Source: an uncultured Verrucomicrobiota bacterium
Lineage (GTDB): Bacteria; Verrucomicrobiota; Verrucomicrobiia; Limisphaerales; UBA9464
Assembly (NCBI GenBank): GCA_903880005.1
Contig: CAIRNV010000305.1
Location: 1 to 61,772, forward strand
Direction of reading: 5' to 3'
DNA: 61,772 bases
Positions 17,025-25,839 of the stretch are shown here, piece after piece (positions within the stretch are counted from its first letter, which is position 1; each line of letters begins with the position of its first letter). The notes under the pieces are model-generated. The model searched no databases and was not told the DNA's origin. It was given only the letters and a program-made list of their open reading frames with translations. A program made the position numbers and the translations under genes.

Positions 17025-18275
17025 TCAAGGCTCCAGCCGGGTCATCGCTACCGAATCTTCCATCGTCAGCCTGCGGAAGCCCCGGATGCGATGGAACGTC
17101 AGGAAGTTGGCATCATGTGCATTGTGCGCGCCCCCCATGCCGTCGTCGTGGGCCGTCCGGCATGCGGCCACGATGTCCGGCCCGTCAAAGTGCCAGTCCA
17201 CGTATTGGAAGCCGTGGTTGTGGTAGTCCACGTGGTGGAGCAGATGACATTGGACCTTCCATTGGCGCAGGTCGGCGCTTGAAGCCAACGCAAGGGTGTT
17301 GCGGATGCGCGCGGGCTTCCCGGCCGTGTGCCAGCCGCGCGGGACGACGGAAGCCAACGTCCAGTACCCGCCACCCGCAGGATCCGGGCGCACGGTGAAC
17401 TTCTTGGCGCCGCCCGGGAAGTCGATGAATCCGGTGTCCGGATTGAAGGCCAAGGACCGTCCGTCGGCGGCGACATCAAGGATGGCGGCCTTTTCGGGGA
17501 GCCCACGGGTGTCCACGCGCATGAGGTTCACGAGGCGGCCGTCCGGGGCGACCACGACGTTGCCCTCGAGCCACGCCCCCATGTCGCCGTGGTTCCATGT
17601 CCGGTCGCTGGGCAGGAACTCGCTGGTCGTCCAGTTCGCCGCGTCGAGAAGATCGCTGTCCGCCGGGGCGGAAAGGACCCCGGCCCGGTAGTTCACGCCC
17701 CATGCCTCGGGAGGGTTGCGCCATTCCATGGCTCGCCAAAGACGTCCTTGGTGCTCGATCACGGGCACGGGCGCGCCATGATGCTGCAACCCGGTCCGCA
17801 GCACGCCCGAGCGATCGTCCGTCGGCCGCGACCATGTCCGGCCGCCGTCGGCCGACCGTCGGATGAGGACCCGTCCGTGGTGGCGGTCTGGCCCGAGCAG
17901 GTAAAGCGCGCCGCGATGCACGAACAGGGAGGACCAGAACGCGCCCTCGACGACGGATGCAAGGCGCCATGTGCGCCCGCGGTCGGAGGACCGGAAGACG
18001 CGCGTGGTGGCGAGGTCGTGCTCCCCGGAGCGAGGCCCGAAGAAGTCATGGGACGCGACATAATCGCCGCCGGGCAGGAGGGCGAGGGATGGCGAGCCGA
18101 TGTAGAGGCCCGAGGAGGCGGGTGAATGACAGATGACGGTGCCCGGGGGCGTCGTGCGTGGCAGCGAGAACGCGCGAGGGCCTTGGCACGCGGGGGTCAA
18201 TGCAACGAGGGAGGCGGCGATCCAGTTCCTGCGGGACAGCAATGGCCCGGCGACGGGCATCGAAACGCGATTCAT
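17025..18275 (-). CDS. Exported BNR/Asp-box repeat protein (sialidase-like fold)
   Basis: 416 residues. The start MNRVSMPVAGPLLSRRNWIAASLVALTPAC has a twin-arginine-like SRRNWIAA and a hydrophobic run ending at a Cys in a lipobox-like setting, so export is likely. Two clear Asp-boxes are seen, SSDRGRTWRLA and SADGGRTWSRP, with further strand repeats such as ALASSADLRQW. Together with a six-bladed-propeller length this fits exo-sialidase-like or glycoside-binding families common in Verrucomicrobia. The catalytic Arg triad and Tyr-Glu pair of true sialidases could not be assigned. The ATG 18275 was chosen for the signal sequence; the frame is open 66 codons further upstream. Convergent with the pilC operon. 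Confidence 0.75.
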   Translation of the reverse strand: MNRVSMPVAGPLLSRRNWIAASLVALTPACQGPRAFSLPRTTPPGTVICHSPASSGLYIGSPSLALLPGGDYVASHDFFGPRSGEHDLATTRVFRSSDRGRTWRLASVVEGAFWSSLFVHRGALYLLGPDRHHGRVLIRRSADGGRTWSRPTDDRSGVLRTGLQHHGAPVPVIEHQGRLWRAMEWRNPPEAWGVNYRAGVLSAPADSDLLDAANWTTSEFLPSDRTWNHGDMGAWLEGNVVVAPDGRLVNLMRVDTRGLPEKAAILDVAADGRSLAFNPDTGFIDFPGGAKKFTVRPDPAGGGYWTLASVVPRGWHTAGKPARIRNTLALASSADLRQWKVQCHLLHHVDYHNHGFQYVDWHFDGPDIVAACRTAHDDGMGGAHNAHDANFLTFHRIRGFRRLTMEDSVAMTRLEP

Positions 18276-18461
18276 GCGTGCCTTGAATGATGCTGATGGC
18301 GACGCGGCGGTCGAAGCGTGAACTGCGGATGGGGGTGGAGAAGTTGCCATTTGACAGTCCGGTGACACGGCGGGACGGTGCCCGACACGAGCGGTGCTTC
18401 CGTTGTTCAACCATGGCCGGCATGATTGTTGCCTCATGGGTTGCGAGAGCAGGAGAATTCT

Positions 18462-19328
18462 ATGGGAACACAAGACACTTCAGGGGCGGGGTTGCGCCGC
18501 GGCCGTCGCGGCGGGTTCACGTTGATCGAGCTGTTGGTGGTGATTGCCATCATCGCAATCCTCGCGGGGATGTTGCTCCCGGCACTGGGAAAGGCCAAGG
18601 CCAAGGCCCAGGGCATCCAGTGCATGAACAACCACAAGCAACTGGCCTTGGCATGGCGCATGTACACGGAGGACAACAACGACCTCCTCCTGTTCGCCTC
18701 CGAGAACGGAACCAACCCGGACGGGCTCAAGTACTCGTGGGTGACGGGCACCTTGGACTTCAACCCGGCCAACCGCGACAACTGGGACCCGGACCGCACG
18801 ATCAAGAAGAGCCCCATTTGGAAGTACTGCGGCAACAACCTCGCGATCTGGCGATGCCCGGCCGACCTCTCGTCGATCACCGTCGCGGGCCGGAAGCTCC
18901 CCCGGCTCCGGTCCATGTCCATGAACACCTTCTTTGGCGGATGGGCCGGGACCGACGGCGGATACTCCCAGGACGTCGGGACCTTTCGCATCTATCGCAA
19001 GATGGGCGACCTGACCGACCCGGGCCCTTCGCAGACATGGCTGCTGCTCGACATGCGCGAGGACAGCATCGACATGGGCAACTTCCTCGTGAAAATGCGG
19101 GGCTTTCGCACCAACCCGGGCCTTTGGGGCTTCTTCGATCTCCCGGGCTTCTACCACGGGCGTGCCGGGGGCTTTTCGTTTGCGGATGGGCATTCGGAGA
19201 TCCGGAGGTGGGTGGACGCGCGAACGACGCCTCCCCTCAAGAAGGGCAGCATCGTGGTGGATGACATCACCACGGCGAACAACCAAGACGTGTCGTGGCT
19301 CCAGGAGCGGACGACGCGCCCGAAGTGA
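18462..19328 (+). CDS. Prepilin-like protein with H-X9-DG domain
   Basis: 288 residues. The type III signal [20 protein letters not shown] would be cleaved and N-methylated before Phe by a prepilin peptidase. The processing-associated C-terminal motif is exact: [12 protein letters not shown]. Such pseudopilin-like proteins exist in large families in Verrucomicrobia and Planctomycetes and are thought to use type II secretion-like machinery, like the cassette just upstream. Start chosen because AGGAG (18451-18455) sits 6 bases before this ATG. A possible tip or minor pilin role is only inferred. Confidence 0.88.
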   Translation: MGTQDTSGAGLRRGRRGGFTLIELLVVIAIIAILAGMLLPALGKAKAKAQGIQCMNNHKQLALAWRMYTEDNNDLLLFASENGTNPDGLKYSWVTGTLDFNPANRDNWDPDRTIKKSPIWKYCGNNLAIWRCPADLSSITVAGRKLPRLRSMSMNTFFGGWAGTDGGYSQDVGTFRIYRKMGDLTDPGPSQTWLLLDMREDSIDMGNFLVKMRGFRTNPGLWGFFDLPGFYHGRAGGFSFADGHSEIRRWVDARTTPPLKKGSIVVDDITTANNQDVSWLQERTTRPK

Positions 19329-19360
19329 CCGGGCACGGTTCGGGAAGCGTGGATTCGTGA

Positions 19361-19382
19361 CTGGCCTTGCTGGGAAGGCCAG
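19361..19382. terminator. Hairpin between convergent genes, possible two-way terminator
   Basis: CTGGCCTT (19361-19368) pairs with AAGGCCAG (19375-19382) around a 6-base loop, in the 55-base gap between the prepilin-like gene and the response regulator. There is no clear T-run on either side, so termination is uncertain. Confidence 0.4.
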
Positions 19383-19383
19383 C

Positions 19384-20085
19384 CTAGATCGCGTTCTGGG
19401 ACTCAACCCAGCGGACAGCCTCCCGGACGAGCTGGGTTGCATCCTTGGCGCCCAGCTTGGTCTTCAGGTTCGCGCGGTGCGCCTCGACGGTCTTGATGCT
19501 CACGTTGAGCCGGCCCGAGATCTCGCGGGTCCCATGCCCGTGGCCGATGAGTTGAAACACCTCGAACTCCCGGTCGGATAGCTTTTGAACGAGGGAATCG
19601 GGGCCCCCTCCCGGGCGCTTGGAGGGAGTGGCGTCGCGAGCCAGCGACTCCAGGATTCGGCTCGAGACCGCCGGGCTCACATGGATTCGTCCGGCAAGAA
19701 TGGTGCGAATGCCCTCCAGCACCGCCCGGCCGCCCGCCGACTTCATGAGGTAGCCCCGCGCGCCTGCCCGGATGGCGCGTTCCGCGTAGAGCGATTCGTC
19801 GTGCATGGACAGCACCAGCGTCGCGACGCCTGGGTGACGGACGGCGAGGTCCTTTATCCATTCCAGCCCGTTCCTCCCGGGCAGGCTGAGGTCGGCTACC
19901 ACAAGGTCGGGCCGCAACCTCTCCACGGCGGCCAACGCGGAGGCCGCGTCCTCGGCCTCGCCGCACACGACGAGGTCGGCCTCGTTGCCGATCATGGCGG
20001 CAAGGCCCTGCCTCGTGATGGGGTGGTCATCGACGAGCAGGATGCGCCGGGCGCGTCCGGCCCTTGACCTTGCTTCGGCCTTCAT
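19384..20085 (-). CDS. NarL/LuxR-type response regulator
   Basis: 233 residues. The receiver domain has the acidic pair in RILLVDDHPIT, phospho-acceptor Asp65 in VVADLSLPGRNGLEW, and Lys115 in GYLMKSAGG. The C-terminal LuxR helix-turn-helix reads LSDREFEVFQLIGHGHGTRE, then LNVSIKTVEAHRANLKTKLG. It acts with the histidine kinase encoded just upstream, whose 3-prime end overlaps this gene by 59 bases, so the pair is translationally linked. Another in-frame ATG at 20112 would lengthen the overlap. Target genes are not evident. Confidence 0.92.
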   Translation of the reverse strand: MKAEARSRAGRARRILLVDDHPITRQGLAAMIGNEADLVVCGEAEDAASALAAVERLRPDLVVADLSLPGRNGLEWIKDLAVRHPGVATLVLSMHDESLYAERAIRAGARGYLMKSAGGRAVLEGIRTILAGRIHVSPAVSSRILESLARDATPSKRPGGGPDSLVQKLSDREFEVFQLIGHGHGTREISGRLNVSIKTVEAHRANLKTKLGAKDATQLVREAVRWVESQNAI

Positions 20086-21286
20086 GGGTGGGGTGCGGGG
20101 TTGGGTGGACATCGACGGGCACGGTGCACGTGACGGAAGTGCCGCCGGAGGGTTCGCGCTGGATGGAAAGGTGACCGCCGATGATCCCGGCGCGGTACTG
20201 CATGATGCGAAGGCCCATGCCGGCGGAGCTGGGCAGGCTTGCCGGGATGCCCTTCCCGTGGTCCCGGACCAGAAGGCGGACCTCGCCGGGGGACCGCGAC
20301 ACATGAACCTCCACATGTCTCGCCCTGCCATGTCGAAGCGCGTTCGAGATGGCCTCCTGCGCCACCCGGAACAGGTGCGTCGCGACGGGCAGGTCGTGGA
20401 GCGCGACGGGCTCCGGGCAGTGGAAATCGACCCGGACGTCGAAGTGCCGGGCGGTGCGGACGGCCAGTTCCTCCAGCGCGGTGGCGAGGCTGTCGGGGCC
20501 GGGACGCAAGGGGGACATCCCGTGGGACAGGTTCCGGGTGTGCTCGGTGGCGGAGCGGACGAGCGCGGCGACCTCGTCGGCGGCGGCAGCCTCGGGGCGC
20601 CGGGCCTCGTGCAGGCGGGTCGCGAGCGTCTGGGCCATGAACTCGATCCCCGCCAGTTGCTGGCACAGGTCGTCGTGCAGGTCCTGTGCGATCCGTTGCT
20701 GGGCCTGCTCCGAGATGTGCAGCACCTCGGATTGCAACCGGCGCCGCTCGGTGATGTCCCGCAGGATGCCGGTGAACAGGCGCCTTCCCCCCACGCGGAA
20801 CTCGCCAACGGACAGTTCAATGGGGAACACGGTCCCGTCCTTGCGACGCCCGAACACCTCGCGACCGATGCCGATGACCCGGCGCTGGCCCGTCTCGCGG
20901 TACTGGTGCAGGTAGCCGTCATGGCGGGAGTGGTAGGGCTCCGGCATGAGGGAGTTGATGTTGCGGCCCAGCAGCTCGCCCTGCGGCCAGCCGAACATGG
21001 CCTCGGCAGCCGGGTTGATGGAGTCGATGTGGCCGCGCTCGTCGATGGTGACGATGCCCTCGACGGCGGTGTTGAAGACGGCTTGCAGGCGGGCCTCCAC
21101 CTCGGAGGCGGGCGGGGCAGCGGCGGGCGGGGCAGCGGGGCGATTCGCGCGCGGGCGGGCCCGGCCCGGGCGGGCCGTGGCGAGGTTGCGCTTTGCTTGC
21201 TGCTTCATGGACCGTGGGATGACGCCATGCGAACGGGGCATTGGAAAACCTGAATTGCTCGCGGCGAGCGGCGTGGGGTTGGCCAT
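20027..21286 (-). CDS. PAS-domain sensor histidine kinase (HisKA_3 type)
   Basis: 419 residues, with no predicted membrane span, so a cytoplasmic sensor. After a Pro/Ala/Arg-rich lead (residues 30-60) comes a PAS domain (AVFNTAVEGIVTIDERGHID to LFTGILRDITERR, about 65-180) similar to the FixL-type oxygen/redox PAS. The dimerisation/phosphotransfer block is QQRIAQDLHDDLCQQLAG with His204, and the ATPase domain has HLFRVAQEAISNALRHGRA, VRDHGKGI and GMGLRIMQYRAGIIGG. It should phosphorylate the adjacent LuxR-type regulator. Start is uncertain: 21286 is the first ATG after the upstream gene; 21208 (MKQQAKRN) is possible. Confidence 0.87.
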   Translation of the reverse strand: MANPTPLAASNSGFPMPRSHGVIPRSMKQQAKRNLATARPGRARPRANRPAAPPAAAPPASEVEARLQAVFNTAVEGIVTIDERGHIDSINPAAEAMFGWPQGELLGRNINSLMPEPYHSRHDGYLHQYRETGQRRVIGIGREVFGRRKDGTVFPIELSVGEFRVGGRRLFTGILRDITERRRLQSEVLHISEQAQQRIAQDLHDDLCQQLAGIEFMAQTLATRLHEARRPEAAAADEVAALVRSATEHTRNLSHGMSPLRPGPDSLATALEELAVRTARHFDVRVDFHCPEPVALHDLPVATHLFRVAQEAISNALRHGRARHVEVHVSRSPGEVRLLVRDHGKGIPASLPSSAGMGLRIMQYRAGIIGGHLSIQREPSGGTSVTCTVPVDVHPTPHPTHEGRSKVKGRTRPAHPARR

Positions 21287-21312
21287 GGCGCGCCGGGGCG
21301 GTGGAGGGCGGG

Positions 21313-22194
21313 TCAGGCGACCCCGACATGGCCGCGGTATTGGGTGGGAGACTTGCCCATGACGCGGCGGAAGACCCGGTTGAAGTGGGTGAGCGACTGG
21401 AACCCGACCTCGTAGGCGATCTCGGAGATGCGGAGGTGGGGGTTCAGGAGGAGTTCCTTGGCGCGCTCGACGCGTAGCCGGGAGACGTAGTCCGTGAAGT
21501 GCAGGCCGGCGTGCCTGCGGAAGCTCTTGCAGAAGTAGAACCGGCTCATGTGAACGGCCTTGGCGACGTCCCCGAGGGAGATGTCCTCCGAAAGGTGCTC
21601 GGCGATGTAGGCCTTGGCGCGGGTGATCACGGGCGGCTCCGCGTTGGCCTGCCGGATGGCGAGTTGGTTGGACGCGGCCGAAAGCTGGCTGGCGAAGTGA
21701 GCGAGCAGCTCGACCGCGCCTTGATACTGGCGACGGGTCATCGTGGGCGACTTGAGCCATGCTTCCGCAAGGGCGGCCCGGTCCCCCGGCACGCCCAGCT
21801 CGTCGAGCTTCCTCCGGACCTTTCCGAAGCGTGCCTTGCTGGGTGCCTTGAGGGCGACCTGCCCGGTCTGGAGATGCCCGATAACCTTGCTTCCCACCCG
21901 CACGGGAACGGCGGAGTCCGCTAGCCCTGCGAAGCACACGCTCGTGACGGGCTTGTCGGTGGCGTTGTCGGAGAGCTGCTGCTGCACGTGGAGGCACGCC
22001 GCGCAGCTGCGGCTCTGGGAGGCCATGAGCGCGCAGAAGGGGTTCTGGTGGCGGCTGTCCTTTTGCGCGACCTGCCATGCGTCCGGCGTGCGGAGGGTGA
22101 GCGGGAGCCCGGTGGCCTCCCCAAATGAACGTTCGTAGCCGCGGAACAGTTCCGACCCGGCCATGGTTTCGAGGATGGAATCCTTGCTGCTCAT
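21313..22194 (-). CDS. AraC-family regulator with PocR sensory domain
   Basis: 293 residues. The N-terminal half matches the PocR ligand-binding domain: ELFRGYERSFGEATGLPLTL, then FCALMASQSRSCAACLHVQQ and VGSKVIGHLQTGQV. Cysteines at 54, 64, 67 and 87 are the conserved set that may bind a metal or small ligand. The C-terminal AraC domain has two helix-turn-helices (EDISLGDVAKAVHMSRFYFC and LRISEIAYEVGFQSLTHFN). PocR domains are known from regulators of cobalamin-dependent propanediol use and, more widely, from anaerobic C1 and alcohol metabolism. ATG 22194 is preceded by AAAGGCGA. It lies 26 bases ahead of the kinase gene. Confidence 0.88.
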   Translation of the reverse strand: MSSKDSILETMAGSELFRGYERSFGEATGLPLTLRTPDAWQVAQKDSRHQNPFCALMASQSRSCAACLHVQQQLSDNATDKPVTSVCFAGLADSAVPVRVGSKVIGHLQTGQVALKAPSKARFGKVRRKLDELGVPGDRAALAEAWLKSPTMTRRQYQGAVELLAHFASQLSAASNQLAIRQANAEPPVITRAKAYIAEHLSEDISLGDVAKAVHMSRFYFCKSFRRHAGLHFTDYVSRLRVERAKELLLNPHLRISEIAYEVGFQSLTHFNRVFRRVMGKSPTQYRGHVGVA

Positions 22195-22340
22195 GCTTCG
22201 CCTTTCTTGTCGTTGCGAATGCAATCTTGGGCTGGCGCGTCGTCGTCGGGAACCCGGGTCAACCCCGAACGATGCCTCGGGCATGGCCCGCCCATCCTCG
22301 GGGAATCCCCTAGGCCTGCGGCCTCGCGTGCCCGCCTTGG

Positions 22341-23303
22341 TTACAGGGCCGACGCAAACTCCGTCGCGCGCCGCTCCGACCAGTACGACTCCGACCCGAA
22401 CGAAACGAATCCCACGTGCCCGCCATGCTCGGGGGCCTCGAGGTGCAACCACGTGCTCGCCTCCGCCTCCGCCCACGGGAAGCAACCCTCGGAAAGAAAC
22501 GGGTCGTCCATGGCGTTCACCAACAACGCCGGCACCCTGATGCCGCGGAGATGGGCGTTCGCGCTGCTCCGGGCCCAGTAGTCGTCGGCGTTCAGGAACC
22601 CGTGCAGCGGCGCGGTGTAGCGCTCGTCAAATCCCCGGAAGTCCCGGATCCCGTCGTAGCCCTCCAACGAGACGCGGCCGGGAAACTGCGCGGCCTTCGA
22701 GGTCATTCGCCCGCGAAGGTCCGACAGGAAACGCCGCATGTAGAGCCGGTTCGCGGGCCGCGCCATGCGTTCCGCCGAGCCGCGCAGGTCCGTGGGCACC
22801 GAGAATGCGACCCCGCCCACCACCGCGCGCGGCAGGTCGGACCCGCGCTCGCCGAGGTACTTGAGGGTGAGGTTGCCCCCGAGGCTGAAGCCCACCGCCA
22901 CCAGCTTGTCGTGACGGCCCGCGCCGAGCACGGCGTCGATTACCTCGGCAAGGTCCGACGACGCGCCGCTGTGGGTGAACTTGAGGAGGCGGTTGGCCTC
23001 GCCGGAACAACCGCGGAAGTTCCATGCGGCGACGTCCCAGCCCGCCGCGTTGAAGGCGCGCGCCATGCCGAGGACGTAGGGGCGGCGCGAATGCCCCTCG
23101 AGCCCGTGGGAGACCACGGCCACGCGCCGCGCGCCCACCCGCGAGTGGTCCACGTCCACGAAGTCGCCGTCCGACAGCACGACCCGCTGCCGATCGTAGG
23201 GGACGGGCGCGACCCGGCGGCTCAGCGTGGGATAGACGGTCTGCGCATGGCCGTCCCGGAGCAGCCGGGGGGCGACGTAGGTGGAGGCGAGAATGCGGGG
23301 CAA
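22341..23303 (-). CDS. Alpha/beta hydrolase, YheT family
   Basis: About 320 residues. The N-terminal LLRDGHAQTVYPTL is the hallmark of the YheT/ABHD1-3 group. The hydrolase fold shows SHGLEGHSRRPYV, the nucleophile elbow GFSLGGN, then AMDDPFLSEGCFP with the acid Asp, and PEHGGHVGFVS with the catalytic His. Members are esterases of unclear substrate, some linked to lipid or polyhydroxyalkanoate turnover. There is no usable ATG in the right place; TTG at 23303, with AGGA just upstream and 7 bases after the lysA stop, gives the family N-terminus. An in-frame ATG at 23393 would overlap lysA by about 80 bases. Confidence 0.83.
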   Translation of the reverse strand: MPRILASTYVAPRLLRDGHAQTVYPTLSRRVAPVPYDRQRVVLSDGDFVDVDHSRVGARRVAVVSHGLEGHSRRPYVLGMARAFNAAGWDVAAWNFRGCSGEANRLLKFTHSGASSDLAEVIDAVLGAGRHDKLVAVGFSLGGNLTLKYLGERGSDLPRAVVGGVAFSVPTDLRGSAERMARPANRLYMRRFLSDLRGRMTSKAAQFPGRVSLEGYDGIRDFRGFDERYTAPLHGFLNADDYWARSSANAHLRGIRVPALLVNAMDDPFLSEGCFPWAEAEASTWLHLEAPEHGGHVGFVSFGSESYWSERRATEFASAL

Positions 23304-23310
23304 GGGGTTC

Positions 23311-24606
23311 CTATTGCCACGGGGCCGTGGACTCCAGGCCCCACACGTCGGCCAACGGCTGCCGCCTTCGCACCACCGCCGCCTTCTTGCCATGCACGAG
23401 CACCTCGGCCGCGAGCGGCCGGGAGTTGTAGGTCGATCCCATCACCGACCCGTACGCCCCCGCGCTCATGAACGCGAGCAGGTCGCCCTCGCCCACCTTG
23501 GGCAACGGACGGTCCTTTGCGAACGTGTCGCCGGACTCGCAGATGGGGCCGACGACGTCCGAGGGGATCATGGCGCCGCCCTTGCGCGTGACGGGCACGA
23601 TCTCGTGGAAGGAATCGTAGAACGCGGGCCGGATGAGGTCGTTCATGGCGGCATCGACGATCACGAAGTTCTTCTTCCCGGTCTTCTTGATGTACTCCAC
23701 GCGTGACACGAGGACGCCCGCGTTGCCGGTCAGGAAGCGGCCCGGCTCGAGCAGGATGCGCAGGCCGAGCGGCCGGAGCATCGGGACCAGCTCGGCGGCG
23801 TAGGACTCGGGCGTGAGGATTCCCTTGCCCTTCGGGCCGGACCACCAACCGGGGGAGCCCGAGGCAAGGGCGTCCTGGTAGATGATGCCAATCCCGCCGC
23901 CGATGCTGAAGAACTCGAGCCCGTGACGGAGCGCGAGGCGCGTCACCAGCGGCGCCACCTTCTCGACCGCCTGCCTGAACGGCCGCACGTCCGTGAGCTG
24001 CGACCCGATGTGCATCTGGAGGCCCCTCAGCCGGATGTGGGGCAGGCGCGCGGCGCGCGCATAGACCTTCTCGATGGACTCGAAGGCGATGCCAAACTTG
24101 TTCTCGTAGGTGCCGGTCGTGATCTTCGCGTGGGTATGCGCGTCCACGTTGGGGTTCACCCGGACCGCGACCGGCGCAATCTTGCGGAGCCGGGTGGCGA
24201 CCTTCGAGATGCGCCGCAGCTCGGGCTCGGACTCGACGTTGAAGCTGTAGATCCCCTGACGGAGCGCGTAGCGGATCTCCTCCTCGGTCTTGCCCACGCC
24301 CGCGAACACGCAGCGCGAGGGATCCCCTCCCGCCGCCAGCGTCCGCGCCAGCTCCCCGGCGCTCACCACGTCGAACCCGCTCCCCAGCCCGGCCAGCGTC
24401 CGGATCACCGCGAGGTTCGAGTTCGACTTCATCGCGAAGCACACCATGCGGTCCAGCGGCTCCAGCGCCCCGTGCAGCCGCCGGTAGTTGTCCGTCAGCG
24501 TGGCCTGCGAATACACGTACAACGGCGTCCCGTGCTTCACGGCCAACGCCCCAAGCGACGAATCCTCGCAGAACAGTTCCTTTCCAACGTAGCGAAACGA
24601 ATGCAT
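23311..24606 (-). CDS. lysA: Diaminopimelate decarboxylase
   Basis: 431 residues. It makes L-lysine from meso-diaminopimelate with pyridoxal phosphate. The PLP lysine is in CFAMKSNSN; the glycine-rich phosphate loop is FFSIGGGIG; substrate and dimer motifs are LEPGRFLTGNAGVLV, VGPICESGDTF and SAGAYGSVMGSTYNSR. Length is typical. ATG 24606 was preferred over 24624, giving MHSFRYVGKELFCED as in relatives. The downstream YheT-like hydrolase starts 7 bases after the stop, so the two probably share a transcript. Palindromic repeats lie just upstream. Confidence 0.95.
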   Translation of the reverse strand: MHSFRYVGKELFCEDSSLGALAVKHGTPLYVYSQATLTDNYRRLHGALEPLDRMVCFAMKSNSNLAVIRTLAGLGSGFDVVSAGELARTLAAGGDPSRCVFAGVGKTEEEIRYALRQGIYSFNVESEPELRRISKVATRLRKIAPVAVRVNPNVDAHTHAKITTGTYENKFGIAFESIEKVYARAARLPHIRLRGLQMHIGSQLTDVRPFRQAVEKVAPLVTRLALRHGLEFFSIGGGIGIIYQDALASGSPGWWSGPKGKGILTPESYAAELVPMLRPLGLRILLEPGRFLTGNAGVLVSRVEYIKKTGKKNFVIVDAAMNDLIRPAFYDSFHEIVPVTRKGGAMIPSDVVGPICESGDTFAKDRPLPKVGEGDLLAFMSAGAYGSVMGSTYNSRPLAAEVLVHGKKAAVVRRRQPLADVWGLESTAPWQ

Positions 24607-24657
24607 CCCGGGACAGCGTGCCAAAGCAAGGCAACCCCGGGCAAGGCCGCCCCGCCC

Positions 24658-24829
24658 TTAGCCGGAGCGATGCAGTTGGATCGGTCGTGCTTGCTCGATC
24701 TGCTTGCGCAACTCCTTCGTCGTTCGCTCGTTACGGGCCTCGTACCGGCCCGCGCCTCGCTCACTCCTCGGCTTGCGCAAGCATCTGCTTCGCAATCACT
24801 TCCCTCCCAACTGGATCGTTACGGCTTAG
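24658..24829 (+). repeat. Dispersed palindromic repeat, copy A (full length)
   Basis: 172 bp with terminal inverted repeats: TTAGCCGGAGCGATGCAGTT at the left and the complement of TAAGCCGTAACGATCCAGTT at the right. Inside, TGCTTGCGCAA (24701-24711) pairs perfectly with TTGCGCAAGCA (24773-24783), and a central CGGGCC/GGCCCG pair closes a 7-base loop. Related copies lie at 24826, 30929, 38069, 47226 and 50024. It sits between lysA and the PEP-CTERM gene. It holds no gene; translations such as LVTGLVPARASLTPRL are by-products. Confidence 0.85.
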
Positions 24830-24906
24830 CCGGAACGATTCAGTTGGATCGGTCGTGCTGGCTCGATCTGCTTCGCAATGACTTCCCTCCCAACGGAATC
24901 GCTCCG
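24826..24906 (+). repeat. Dispersed palindromic repeat, copy B (short derivative)
   Basis: 81 bp, sharing its first bases with the end of copy A. It has the same outer arms (TTAGCCGGAACGATTCAGTT at the left, CCCTCCCAACGGAATCG at the right), but the central hairpin is gone. In copy A the missing part is flanked by the direct repeat ATCTGCTT, of which copy B keeps one, so it looks like a slippage or recombination deletion. Confidence 0.8.
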
Positions 24907-25043
24907 TCTTCAGCACGCTGCCCAAATCATTCTGCCGCGCAAGCGGACGTTGCCAACCCACCGCCATGTCGCGCCCGCAAGCCACCTGCCCCGGTACCCG
25001 TCGATTCGCTGGTGTCGTTGACACGGGGAAACCGCCCTCCTAG

Positions 25044-25061
25044 ATACCCACTAATGGTTAT
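25044..25061. promoter_or_regulatory. AT-rich dyad upstream of the PEP-CTERM gene
   Basis: ATACCCA (25044-25050) and TGGTTAT (25055-25061) form a 7-base inverted repeat with one mismatch and a CTAA loop, 46 bases before the PEP-CTERM start in a GC-rich setting. It may be an operator or part of the promoter. No family consensus was available. Confidence 0.3.
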
Positions 25062-25107
25062 TCCCGCCGCGTTACCCGGCGTGCGGGCGTGCCACGGAGA
25101 AGCAAAC

Positions 25108-25839
25108 ATGAAGACCGCAAACGCAGGCGCCATGGCGATGGCCATCGTCGCCGTCCTCGGTGCCCTACATCCCATCCAGGCAGGAACCCTCGCCTTCGGA
25201 TACACGCAAGGCCCCCTTCCGCCGGGCATCGGCGACGCCGTTCCTTACACGGCGACGGGTGAGTACGGCGACAGCCTCAAGTGGTCGGCGAAGGACGGGC
25301 CGCAGGCAGAATTATCGTTCTCCTACCATTCAAACTATGACCAAGCCCTCGGCATGACCGTGCGACTGTACGACCAAGACGGCCCCAGGGTCAGCGGCAT
25401 GCCCTCGCCGGGCACCTTGTTGCTGATGGAACAGATCGACGTCAGGAAAGGCGGCGGTGAAGTCAACTTGGACCTCGGCGCCGACTTCTGGGCCAAGGCG
25501 CCGTCGCAACTCGTCTTCACCGTGAACTTTGGCAAGATGGCGGACGGCCACCAGGCCGGCTTGTACGCGGCAGGCGGCCCCTTGGGCGACCAGTACCGAG
25601 ACACAAAGTATTGGCAGCGAGACTGCCCCGATGGCGGGGAATGGAACCTGGTCAAGTTCGAGGGCTTGACCACGGCGGCTGCGGAGTTCGTGACCGTCAT
25701 GCGCGTCACGCATCTCCCGGAGCCCTCGACGTGGGCCCTGGCCGGCGTGGGCGCGGCAGGAATCCTGCTCGCAGGTTGGCGTGGAAAGGCAAAGAGGGCA
25801 GCTTGCGTTCATGGAGCGGATGCGAGCGCACGTTCGTGA
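25108..25839 (+). CDS. PEP-CTERM sorting-signal protein
   Basis: 243 residues. An N-terminal signal peptide (GAMAMAIVAVLGALHPIQAG) and a C-terminal PEP-CTERM tripartite signal (LPEPSTWALAG, a hydrophobic segment, then WRGKAKRAA) mark it as a substrate for exosortase, which anchors or secretes it with exopolysaccharide. The body is a beta-rich domain (ELSFSYHSNYDQALGMTVRL, VFTVNFGKMADGHQAGLYAA) with no recognised catalytic motif. The ATG follows a GGAGAAGC ribosome-binding site. The next gene starts 29 bases before this stop. No exosortase is in the window. The tail of 20 residues past the basic cluster is longer than usual. Confidence 0.85.
   Translation: MKTANAGAMAMAIVAVLGALHPIQAGTLAFGYTQGPLPPGIGDAVPYTATGEYGDSLKWSAKDGPQAELSFSYHSNYDQALGMTVRLYDQDGPRVSGMPSPGTLLLMEQIDVRKGGGEVNLDLGADFWAKAPSQLVFTVNFGKMADGHQAGLYAAGGPLGDQYRDTKYWQRDCPDGGEWNLVKFEGLTTAAAEFVTVMRVTHLPEPSTWALAGVGAAGILLAGWRGKAKRAACVHGADASARS

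Noticed and set aside
23923-25107. Large fused frame leading into the PEP-CTERM gene
   Set aside because: It runs antisense through lysA and across the repeats; the signal peptide and ribosome-binding site fix the start at 25108.
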